From Scatonaster sp045598705 (lineage in GTDB: Bacteria; Bacillota; Clostridia; Saccharofermentanales; Saccharofermentanaceae), in the NCBI GenBank assembly GCA_045598705.1, contig JAZLMM010000023.1:1-33301 (forward strand): a stretch of DNA of 33,301 bases. The letters are read 5' to 3'. Positions 15,964 to 21,961 of the stretch are shown here, piece after piece; the first letter of the stretch is position 1; each line of letters opens with the position of its first letter. Under the pieces are notes generated by a model. The model was not told the DNA's origin. It made no database searches and saw only the letters and a program-made list of their open reading frames with translations. The translations under genes were made by a program, and so were the position numbers.

Positions 15964-17139
15964 ATGCTTAGTAAACGAATTATTCCATGTTTGGACGTGA
16001 AGAACGGTCGAGTAGTGAAGGGAACGAATTTTATCGCACTTCGTGACGCCGGCGATCCGGTCGAGTGCGCCAAGGCCTACAACGAAGCGGGTGCGGACGA
16101 ACTGGTTTTCCTGGATATTTCCGCAACAGTCGAAGGTCGTGGCACTGTAGTAGACATGGTGAAGCGCGTAGCTGAGCAGGTGTTCATCCCTTTTACAGTT
16201 GGTGGCGGAATCAGAAGTCTGGAAGATATCCGCGAGATTCTGAATGCCGGTGCGGACAAGATCTCTCTCAATTCTTCCGCGGTCAAAGAACCCGACCTCG
16301 TGCGTCGTGCGAGTGAGAAGTTCGGTTCACAGTGTGTCGTCGTGGCCATCGATGTGCGTGAGCGAAAAGGTGGCAAGATCCGTATCGCCAGCACCGATAC
16401 CAGTTTCTCCGGTATCGATGAGACTGCATCCGAAGCCGATAACGAGAAATTTCCAAGTGGTTATGAAGTCGTAGTGGCCGGCGGTACCAAGCCGACAGGT
16501 CTGGATGCGGTAGCGTGGGCCAAGCAGGTTGAAGAACTGGGCGCAGGGGAAATCTTGTTGACCAGTCTCGACCGAGACGGAACGAAGTCCGGCTTCGATA
16601 ATGTGATTACACGTGCTGTGGCAGACGCGGTGTCCATTCCGGTTATTGCATCGGGTGGCGCAGGAAAGATGGAAGACTTCTACGACGGAATCGTGGATGG
16701 TGGCGCAGATGCCGTGCTGGCAGCGAGCCTTTTCCACTTCGGCGAAATCAAGATTGGTGATCTGAAATCTTATCTAGCAGATAAGGGCATCGCTGTACGC
16801 ACGATGACACCGGCCCTGAAGCTGTGGCAGTCCCTGAAGAAGGATGCCCAGGGTCTGGTACCGGTAGTCGTTGTGGAAGATGGGACCAAGGAAGTACTGA
16901 TGGTCGCCTACATGGATTACGAGGCACTCGCTGCGACCATAGATACGAAGATTATGCACTATCACTCTCGTTCAAGAAACGAGTTATGGAAGAAGGGTGA
17001 GACTTCCGGTCATTATCAACATGTCAAGAAAGCTTTTCTTGACTGTGACCGCGATACCCTGCTATTCTACTGTGATCAGGAAGGTGCGGCCTGCCATACC
17101 GGCAATCACTCCTGTTTCTTCACGGAAATCGAGTTATAA
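15964..17139 (+). CDS. hisF-hisI: HisF-HisI fusion: IGP synthase cyclase subunit plus phosphoribosyl-AMP cyclohydrolase
   Basis: This 391-residue protein has two complete domains in one unbroken frame. Residues 1-280 are HisF, which joins ammonia from HisH with PRFAR to give imidazole glycerol phosphate and AICAR. Catalytic D11 (IIPCLDVKNGRVVKG) and D130 (VVVAID) are present. An extra segment of about 25-30 residues (roughly 142-167, Ser/Asp/Glu-rich) follows D130, where most HisF proteins have a short loop before the GG.KPTGLDAV motif. Residues 281-391 are HisI, which opens the ring of phosphoribosyl-AMP. The metal site DCDRD (360-364) and zinc cysteines C361, C377 (ACHTG) and C384 (SCFF) are visible. 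HisI is usually free or fused to HisE, so this order is unusual. The start has AAGGAAGG upstream. Confidence 0.94.
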   Translation: MLSKRIIPCLDVKNGRVVKGTNFIALRDAGDPVECAKAYNEAGADELVFLDISATVEGRGTVVDMVKRVAEQVFIPFTVGGGIRSLEDIREILNAGADKISLNSSAVKEPDLVRRASEKFGSQCVVVAIDVRERKGGKIRIASTDTSFSGIDETASEADNEKFPSGYEVVVAGGTKPTGLDAVAWAKQVEELGAGEILLTSLDRDGTKSGFDNVITRAVADAVSIPVIASGGAGKMEDFYDGIVDGGADAVLAASLFHFGEIKIGDLKSYLADKGIAVRTMTPALKLWQSLKKDAQGLVPVVVVEDGTKEVLMVAYMDYEALAATIDTKIMHYHSRSRNELWKKGETSGHYQHVKKAFLDCDRDTLLFYCDQEGAACHTGNHSCFFTEIEL

Positions 17140-17163
17140 GTAATATATATAGAGAGAAAATCC

Positions 17164-17199
17164 GGCACACCAAGCTAAATGGCAAGCATCTTGTGTGCC
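17164..17199 (+). promoter_or_regulatory. Hairpin in the hisFI-hisE gap
   Basis: GGCACA (17164-17169) and CAAG (17171-17174) pair with CTTG (17190-17193) and TGTGCC (17194-17199), leaving a single bulged C at 17170 and a 15-base loop. No T-run follows. It lies 18 bases before hisE and could separate expression of hisE from the rest, by inference. Confidence 0.45.
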
Positions 17200-17217
17200 T
17201 CAAAGAAAGGGAAGAAG

Positions 17218-17505
17218 ATGGATAACAATAGTACAAACGTAAGTAAGGATCTGTACAAACTGATTCTGGATCGCAAAGCACACCCGGTTGACGGTTCCTA
17301 TACGAACTATCTGTTCGATAAGGGAATAGAGAAAATCGGTAAGAAGGTGGGCGAAGAGGCCATCGAAGCAATTATCTCCGCAACGAACGGAGACAAAGAG
17401 AATACGGTTCTGGAACTTGCTGATCTCTACTATCATGCAATGGTCATGATGGCTCAGCTTGGTATCACACCGGAAGAAGTAGAAGAAGAACTCAAGAAAA
17501 GATAA
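17218..17505 (+). CDS. hisE: Phosphoribosyl-ATP pyrophosphohydrolase
   Basis: HisE removes pyrophosphate from phosphoribosyl-ATP, the second pathway step. The 95-residue protein is the free-standing form and shows the all-alpha MazG-like signature KIGKKVGEEAIEAIISA and the acidic metal-binding segment ELADLYYHAMVMM. In many bacteria HisE is fused behind HisI; here HisI went to HisF instead and HisE stands alone. The ATG at 17218 follows a GGGAAG motif; an upstream in-frame start at 17179 lies inside a hairpin and is less likely. It is the last gene of the operon. Confidence 0.95.
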   Translation: MDNNSTNVSKDLYKLILDRKAHPVDGSYTNYLFDKGIEKIGKKVGEEAIEAIISATNGDKENTVLELADLYYHAMVMMAQLGITPEEVEEELKKR

Positions 17506-17532
17506 ATAGCAGGGCAAATCGTAAATTTTGCA

Positions 17533-17561
17533 TTGACATAGGCTTGACCCTGTGTTAATAT
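17533..17561 (+). promoter_or_regulatory. Promoter of rpmG-secE-nusG
   Basis: TTGACA (17533-17538) and TAATAT (17556-17561) have a 17-base spacer. It lies 28 bases after hisE; no convincing terminator separates them, so some his transcripts may read through. The leader to rpmG is about 85 bases and holds no clear structure. Confidence 0.85.
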
Positions 17562-17653
17562 ATCCGTTGCTATCGCCGTTTAGGTCTATTTTTAATGCGC
17601 GAAAATTACATCGTGCGATGTGGCAAAGCACATATATTTGGAGGTGTTCGATC

Positions 17654-17821
17654 ATGGCAACCAAAGCAGGAGCACGTGACAAGCTGACATTGGCTTGTGA
17701 AGAGTGCAAGCAGAGAAACTATCAGACATATAAGAACAAGAAGAACGATCCTGATCGTTTGGAAGTGAAGAAGTACTGCAAGTTCTGCCGTAAGCATACT
17801 GTACACAAGGAAACGAAGTAA
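17654..17821 (+). CDS. rpmG: 50S ribosomal protein L33, zinc-binding type
   Basis: This 55-residue protein is L33 of the large ribosomal subunit. Two cysteine pairs, CEEC (15-18) and CKFC (42-45), mark the zinc-binding version of the protein. The segment RNYQTYKNKKN is typical of the family. The ATG is preceded by GGAGGTG at 17640-17646. The order rpmG-secE-nusG is standard in Firmicutes. An in-frame extension to 17552 was rejected because it covers the promoter and has no ribosome binding site. Confidence 0.97.
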   Translation: MATKAGARDKLTLACEECKQRNYQTYKNKKNDPDRLEVKKYCKFCRKHTVHKETK

Positions 17822-17861
17822 GTCACTTCCCATATAAGGAAGTAAGTTGAGGGTATGACCA

Positions 17862-18203
17862 ATGGCTGAAAAGAAGAAGAAACCGAACATCTTCAAGCGT
17901 ATAGCACAGAAGTTCAACGATGTTCGACTTGAACTGAAGAGAGTAATCTGGCCCACCAAAGAGAAATTGGCGCAGAATTCTGCTGTCGTTCTGGTGGTAA
18001 TCATAGCTTGTGCCATCTTTCTTACCGCAATCGGTAAGGGAGCGGGATGGATTCTGGAGAAAGCAGGTTTCTACAAGCAGAACGTAGAGACCAGTGCAAC
18101 TACGATCGTCGAGTCCAGCATGGAAAGTGCAGTGACATCGGATTCTTCCGAGACGACACCAGTCGAGACATCGGAAGAGACATCCGCACCGTCTGAGACA
18201 TAA
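17862..18203 (+). CDS. secE: Preprotein translocase subunit SecE with Ser/Thr/Glu-rich tail
   Basis: SecE is an essential membrane subunit of the SecYEG export channel. Residues 1-70 match the short single-span Gram-positive form: a basic start, the conserved amphipathic helix with LELKRVIWPTKEKL, and one hydrophobic span at about 40-64. The protein is 113 residues, while typical Gram-positive SecE is about 60-75. The extra 40 residues (74-113) are almost only Ser, Thr, Glu, Val and Ala. With the usual SecE topology, this tail would be outside the cell. A GAGGG motif precedes the ATG. The gene lies between rpmG and nusG as expected. Confidence 0.94.
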   Translation: MAEKKKKPNIFKRIAQKFNDVRLELKRVIWPTKEKLAQNSAVVLVVIIACAIFLTAIGKGAGWILEKAGFYKQNVETSATTIVESSMESAVTSDSSETTPVETSEETSAPSET

Positions 18204-18220
18204 GACTGAAATAGATTGAA

Positions 18221-18247
18221 GCGAAAGTGATTTTTATCTACTTTCGC
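18221..18247 (+). promoter_or_regulatory. Hairpin between secE and nusG
   Basis: GCGAAAGT (18221-18228) pairs with ACTTTCGC (18240-18247), and GAT/ATC extends the stem inward with one bulged T and a TTTT loop. Only CTT follows, so it is a weak terminator at best; it may adjust the SecE to NusG ratio or protect the mRNA. Confidence 0.5.
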
Positions 18248-18274
18248 CTTGTGATGGATAACGAGGAGCAGGAC

Positions 18275-18811
18275 ATGGCAGAACAGTCATCATATGAAGC
18301 GAAATGGTATGTCGTACATACCTATTCCGGATATGAGAATAAGGTCAAGAGCACACTGGAAGCAGTGATTGAGAACCGTGGACTTCAGGAGATGATCCAG
18401 AGTGTTGTCATTCCAATGGATGAGAGCATTGAGGTCAAGAACGGTAAGAAGACGGTTACCCAGAAGAAGCGTTTCCCAGGATATGTTCTGATTAAGATGG
18501 TGTATACAGAAGAGATCTGGTACATCGTTCGTAACACCCGTGGTGTCAGCGGATTTGTTGGCCCGAATGCTAACAAGCCTCAGCCACTGTCGGATGAAGA
18601 ACTGGCAAAGATGGGTCTGGAGTCTGGTTGGGTTCCGTCCGTGGACTACGAGATTGGCGATATGGTTCGTATTATTTCCGGTCCTTTTGCAGACTGCGTC
18701 GGCGCAGTAGAAGAGATGAACTTGGAGAAGCATACCGTTCGCGTAAGAATCTCTATGTTCGGTCGTGAGACACCTGTTGAACTCGAGTTCGCTCAGGTCG
18801 TTCGCGTATAA
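18275..18811 (+). CDS. nusG: Transcription termination/antitermination factor NusG
   Basis: NusG binds RNA polymerase and modulates pausing, termination and coupling to ribosomes. The 178-residue protein has the NGN domain (WYVVHTYSGYENKVK, then KRFPGYVLIKM and RNTRGVSGFVG) and a C-terminal KOW domain (GDMVRIISGPFADCVGAVEEM, then VRVRISMFGRETPVELEF). The start at 18275 is chosen because GAGGAG lies six bases upstream (18263-18268). An in-frame ATG at 18254 would add seven residues and include that site in the coding region. It is followed by a structured leader and rplK. Confidence 0.97.
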   Translation: MAEQSSYEAKWYVVHTYSGYENKVKSTLEAVIENRGLQEMIQSVVIPMDESIEVKNGKKTVTQKKRFPGYVLIKMVYTEEIWYIVRNTRGVSGFVGPNANKPQPLSDEELAKMGLESGWVPSVDYEIGDMVRIISGPFADCVGAVEEMNLEKHTVRVRISMFGRETPVELEFAQVVRV

Positions 18812-18817
18812 AGAAGT

Positions 18818-18917
18818 GGACGGGATTCCGTCCGAAGGAAGCAATAAGCTTATCACATCTTCCTTGTGAAGATGACAAATATATCGATTCGGGATAAGAC
18901 GAATCGGGAAATTTTTT
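18818..18917 (+). promoter_or_regulatory. Structured leader before rplK with three hairpins
   Basis: Three hairpins follow one another: GGACGG/CCGTCC (18818-18833), CATCTTC/GAAGATG (18856-18874), and CGATTCG/CGAATCG (18885-18906). The third is followed five bases later by six T residues (18912-18917), so it resembles a terminator just before the rplK ribosome binding site. It may attenuate transcription into rplKA, or be the end of some rpmG-secE-nusG transcripts. In other bacteria L1 represses this operon by binding its leader; whether it does so here is unknown. Confidence 0.5.
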
Positions 18918-18932
18918 GGGAGGTGGCCGCAA

Positions 18933-19361
18933 ATGGCTAAAAAAGTTGTAGGGTACGTTAAACTTCAGATCCCTGCAGGCAAAGCAACACCTGCGCCGCC
19001 GGTTGGACCAGCCCTTGGCCAGCATGGTATTAACATTGCTCAGTTCGTCAAGGAATTCAATGAGAGAACTGCTAAAGATGCCGGTCTCATCATTCCTGTA
19101 ATCATTACAGTGTATGCTGACCGTTCTTATTCTTTCATTACAAAGACTCCACCGGTACCGGTACTGCTTAAGAAAGCTTGCAATATCGAGAAGGCTTCTG
19201 GTAAGCCGAACAAGGACAAGGTGGCAAAGATTTCTTTCTCTGAGTGCAAGAAGATTGCCGAGATTAAGATTGTTGACACGAATGCAGCAGACATCGATGC
19301 ATGTGCTCGTATGGTAGCAGGTACTGCTCGTAGCATGGGTATCGTTGTAACTGAGGACTGA
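18933..19361 (+). CDS. rplK: 50S ribosomal protein L11
   Basis: L11 binds 23S rRNA at the GTPase-associated centre and is needed for RelA-type stringent signalling. The 142-residue length is typical. The N-terminal KLQIPAGKATPAPPVGPALG, the GINIAQFVKEFNERT segment, and the C-terminal rRNA-binding ARMVAGTARSMGI are clear. The ribosome binding site GGGAGGTGG lies directly upstream. rplA follows after 17 bases. Confidence 0.98.
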   Translation: MAKKVVGYVKLQIPAGKATPAPPVGPALGQHGINIAQFVKEFNERTAKDAGLIIPVIITVYADRSYSFITKTPPVPVLLKKACNIEKASGKPNKDKVAKISFSECKKIAEIKIVDTNAADIDACARMVAGTARSMGIVVTED

Positions 19362-19378
19362 TTTGAAGGAGAGATAAC

Positions 19379-20068
19379 ATGAAAAGAGGAAAGAGATATT
19401 CAGAGCTCGCTAAGCTCGTAGACAGATCTGTTTCTTACGATCCTTCTGAAGCAGTTCGTCTGGTCGTTGAAACAGGTAAAGCTAAGTTTGATGAGATGGT
19501 AGAACTTCACGTTCGTCTCGGTGTTGACTCCCGTCACGCTGATCAGCAGGTTCGTGGTGCAGTTGTTCTGCCGCACGGTACTGGTCGCACAAAGCGCGTA
19601 CTCGTTATCGCTAAGGGCCCGAAGGCTGATGAGGCTACGGCAGCAGGCGCAGAGTATGTAGGTGCTGAAGAGTACATCGATAAGATCGCGAAAGAGAACT
19701 GGTTTGAGTTCGATGCGTTGATCGCAACCCCGGACATGATGCCGAAACTCGGTCGTCTTGGTAAGGTTTTGGGTCCTAAGGGCTTGATGCCTACACCTAA
19801 GGCAGGAACAGTTACTATGGATGTTGCCAAGGCTGTTACTGATATCAAAGCCGGTAAGATCGAGTATCGTCTCGACAAGACCAACATCATCCACTGCCCG
19901 ATTGGTAAGGTTTCCTTTGGTCAGGAGAAGCTCGAAGAGAACTTCAAGGCCATCATGGATGCAATCATCAAGGCAAAACCGTCCGCTGCAAAGGGTCAGT
20001 ATTTGAAGAACGTTTCCATCTGTGCAACAATGGGTCCTGGTATCCGTGTGAACCCATCTAAGCTATAA
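19379..20068 (+). CDS. rplA: 50S ribosomal protein L1
   Basis: L1 forms the mobile stalk near the ribosomal E site and can repress translation of its own operon. The 229-residue protein has the family signatures FDEMVELHVRLGVDSRHADQ, LPHGTGRTKRV, MPKLGRLGKVLGPKGLMP and the C-terminal AKPSAAKGQYLKN. AAGGAGAG precedes the ATG. It is followed by the L10 leader RNA. Confidence 0.98.
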   Translation: MKRGKRYSELAKLVDRSVSYDPSEAVRLVVETGKAKFDEMVELHVRLGVDSRHADQQVRGAVVLPHGTGRTKRVLVIAKGPKADEATAAGAEYVGAEEYIDKIAKENWFEFDALIATPDMMPKLGRLGKVLGPKGLMPTPKAGTVTMDVAKAVTDIKAGKIEYRLDKTNIIHCPIGKVSFGQEKLEENFKAIMDAIIKAKPSAAKGQYLKNVSICATMGPGIRVNPSKL

Positions 20069-20079
20069 TTGGAATTAGA

Positions 20080-20277
20080 ACGTTCAGGGGGCGTATCCAC
20101 TCCCGCAACTTGGAGAAGCGATTCTCTAGGATGGATATCCTAACTTAATAAAATATCCACAGCTGAAGACAGCGGGAGAGCAATCATAAACGTTCAAGAC
20201 GTCCCGCCGAGGTGAGGAATCATCCGTATCGTATTGATTACACTTGATGCCCCTCGCGTACAGCGTGGGGTATTTTA
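20080..20277 (+). ncRNA. L10 leader RNA with terminator-like hairpin
   Basis: The 235-base gap between rplA and rplJ carries the features of the ribosomal L10 leader. GACAGCGGGA (near 20168) can pair with TCCCGCCGAGGTGAGG (near 20200), the conserved kink-turn region bound by the L10-L12 complex. It ends with CCCC/GGGG and CGC/GCG stems (20250-20270, one T-T mismatch) followed by TATTTTAG, a leader terminator. This would let L10(L12)4 control rplJL. Outer ends are approximate. Confidence 0.8.
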
Positions 20278-20303
20278 GTATCAATACAAGGAGGTAAAGA
20301 ATC

Positions 20304-20909
20304 ATGCCAAGTGAAAAGATTTTGGAAGCAAAGAAGAAGATTGTTGCTGACCTGGTAGCTAGCTACAAGGAAGCACAGTCCTTTGTTTTCGTTGACGCTC
20401 GTGGTCTGACAGTTGAGCAGGATACCGCACTTCGTACAGAAATGCGTAAGAACGGTGTTTGCTACAAGGTAGTGAAGAACACGACATTGAATCTCGTTTT
20501 CAAGGAACTCGGTTTCGAAGGTCTGGACGATATGTTCAAGGGCCCAACAGCTGTTGCTTATTCCACAGAAGACTTGATTGCGCCAGCTAAGGTAGCAAAG
20601 AAGTTTGCCGATGATTTTGAGAAGCTCAGCATTAAGGGCGGTATCATCGAAGGCAAATTGGCAAGCGTTGCAGAAGTCGAAGCTCTTGCAGCTGTTCCTT
20701 CCAAGGACGTACTGCTCAGCCAGATCGTATATGCATTGCTCTTCCCTATTACCAAGTTGGCTATGCTCACCAAAGCTACTGCAGAGAAACTGCAGGAAGA
20801 AGGTGGCGTAAGTGCTGAGGCTCCGGCTGAGGCACCTGCTGAAGAAGCAGCTCCGGCAGAAGAACCTGTCGCAGTTGCTGCAGAAGCAACCGAAACACCT
20901 GCTGAATAA
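20304..20909 (+). CDS. rplJ: 50S ribosomal protein L10 with extended Ala/Glu/Pro-rich tail
   Basis: L10 anchors the L12 dimers of the ribosomal stalk. Residues 1-165 match normal L10 (FVDARGLTVEQDTALR, YKVVKNTTLNL, then KGGIIEGKL, and the C-terminal helix VYALLFPITKLAMLTKATAEKL, split here for length, which binds L12). About 35 residues follow, at 168-201, rich in Ala, Glu and Pro, which most L10 proteins lack. The sequence resembles L12-type hinges. AAGGAGG precedes the ATG. rplL follows after 60 bases. Confidence 0.96.
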   Translation: MPSEKILEAKKKIVADLVASYKEAQSFVFVDARGLTVEQDTALRTEMRKNGVCYKVVKNTTLNLVFKELGFEGLDDMFKGPTAVAYSTEDLIAPAKVAKKFADDFEKLSIKGGIIEGKLASVAEVEALAAVPSKDVLLSQIVYALLFPITKLAMLTKATAEKLQEEGGVSAEAPAEAPAEEAAPAEEPVAVAAEATETPAE

Positions 20910-20969
20910 TTTCAGCGACTACTAGTTCAAGCCTAAATTAGGCTAATCAAATTATGGAGGAATATTACA

Positions 20970-21350
20970 ATGGCTAGTGAAAAAATTACAAAGCTTCTCG
21001 AAGAAATCAAGACATTGTCCGTTATGGAACTGTTCGAGCTCGAGAAGGGTATCGAAGATGAATTTGGCGTATCCGCTGCTGCAGTAGCTGTAGCTGCTCC
21101 GGCTGCTGGTGGTGCTGCTGGTGCTGAGGCTGCTGCTCAGACAGAGTTCACAGTTAACCTCAAGAACGCTGGTGCTCAGAAGATTGCTGTTATCAAGGTT
21201 GTTCGTGAGCTCACAGGTCTCGGCCTGAAGGAAGCTAAGGAACTCGTTGACAACGCTCCTAAGGCTGTTAAAGAGAATGTTTCCAAGGAAGAGGCTGATG
21301 CAGCTGCTGCTAAGCTTCAGGAAGCTGGCGCTGAGGTTGAGATCAAGTAA
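20970..21350 (+). CDS. rplL: 50S ribosomal protein L7/L12
   Basis: L7/L12 is the multicopy stalk protein that recruits translation GTPases. The 126-residue protein has the N-terminal dimerisation domain, an Ala/Gly-rich hinge (about 36-56) and the conserved C-terminal domain with KIAVIKVVRELTGLGLKEAK. TGGAGGAA precedes the ATG. Codon use is dominated by GCT, as expected for a very highly expressed gene. A large hairpin follows and rpoB is absent. Confidence 0.98.
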   Translation: MASEKITKLLEEIKTLSVMELFELEKGIEDEFGVSAAAVAVAAPAAGGAAGAEAAAQTEFTVNLKNAGAQKIAVIKVVRELTGLGLKEAKELVDNAPKAVKENVSKEEADAAAAKLQEAGAEVEIK

Positions 21351-21385
21351 GATCCCCCTGTTCGCGTGAAACAGAATAATTGATG

Positions 21386-21427
21386 GGGGCTGTCTCAAAT
21401 GTGATGAATTCACAGAGAGACAGTCCC
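21386..21427 (+). terminator. Large hairpin after rplL, probable terminator
   Basis: An 11-bp stem (21386-21396 with 21417-21427, one G-U pair) encloses an inner TGTGA/TCACA hairpin (21400-21414). Only a mixed TTCATATTG tract follows, so termination may be partial. The core is closely similar to the hairpin after the tRNAs at 21812. The next 165 bases hold no gene I can support. Confidence 0.65.
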
Positions 21428-21593
21428 TTCATATTGTTCAATATTCTCTTCATCTGGTGCGGGTGGTTGTTCCATATAATATCCATGGGTATGGGGAAAT
21501 GTGGAAACTTCTTTGACGAAGGGATGATTCTGGGGTTGAAAAGCGTCAAGCCGGTGACTACTCAGAGGCCGCATGGAAAAGAGAAGAAAATGC

Positions 21594-21622
21594 TTGACAA
21601 TGGTGACATCTGCTGATAATAT
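21594..21622 (+). promoter_or_regulatory. Promoter of the tRNA-Met/tRNA-Glu unit
   Basis: TTGACA (21594-21599) and TAATAT (21617-21622) are 17 bases apart, 28 bases before the first tRNA. An overlapping GATAAT at 21615 gives a 15-base spacer and is less likely. Confidence 0.85.
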
Positions 21623-21650
21623 TTAATGGCGTCAAAAAACGCATGGAAAT

Positions 21651-21727
21651 GGCGGCATAGCTCAGTGGGCCAGAGCGGCCGGTTCATACCCGGCAGGTCG
21701 TAGGTTCAAATCCCACTGCCGCTACCA
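21651..21727 (+). tRNA. tRNA-Met (CAT), elongator type
   Basis: A full cloverleaf with encoded CCA is visible. The acceptor stem is GGCGGCA/TGCCGCT, the D stem GCTC/GAGC and the anticodon stem GCCGG/CCGGC, with anticodon CAT at 21685-21687. The anticodon stem lacks the three stacked G-C pairs of initiator tRNA and the acceptor stem begins with a normal pair, so it is an elongator. The T stem has one A-C mismatch. Confidence 0.93.
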
Positions 21728-21734
21728 TTTTCAA

Positions 21735-21809
21735 GGCCCGTTGGTCAAGCGGCTAAGACAACGCCCTTTCACGGCGTAGACAGGAGTTCGATTCTCCTAC
21801 GGGTCACCA
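21735..21809 (+). tRNA. tRNA-Glu (TTC)
   Basis: The acceptor stem GGCCCGT pairs with ACGGGTC (one G-C end pair set) and CCA is encoded. The anticodon stem is ACGCC/GGCGT with anticodon TTC at 21768-21770. It follows tRNA-Met by seven bases and is cotranscribed with it. Confidence 0.97.
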
Positions 21810-21811
21810 AT

Positions 21812-21856
21812 AAGACTGCTTCAATGTGAGAATTCACGAGAGGCAGTCTTTTTTTG
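21812..21856 (+). terminator. Intrinsic terminator of the tRNA unit
   Basis: An 11-bp stem (21812-21822 with 21840-21850, one T-G pair) encloses GTGA/TCAC and is followed by seven T residues. The loop region nearly repeats that of the hairpin after rplL. Confidence 0.92.
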
Positions 21857-21866
21857 TCATTTGACC

Positions 21867-21895
21867 TTTTCAAGTAGAATGGAAATCTCTATAAT
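21867..21895 (+). promoter_or_regulatory. Putative promoter of the GH9 cellulase gene
   Basis: TATAAT at 21890-21895 is perfect. TTTTCA at 21867-21872 lies 17 bases upstream and is the same -35 as proposed for the collagen-like gene. A better-looking TTGACC at 21861 is too far (23 bases). Confidence 0.6.
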
Positions 21896-21961
21896 GAAAA
21901 AAGATATGCATGGGGCGAACCCTGTGGCATTTCGGGGGATATTATTTATGGAGGATAGAGT

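Noticed and set aside
21380..21616. 78-codon open frame after rplL
   Set aside because: It overlaps the terminator hairpin and the tRNA promoter, has no ribosome binding site and shows no recognisable protein features.
21861..21895. TTGACC/TATAAT promoter for the cellulase
   Set aside because: The 23-base spacer is too long; TTTTCA at 21867 gives 17 bases.
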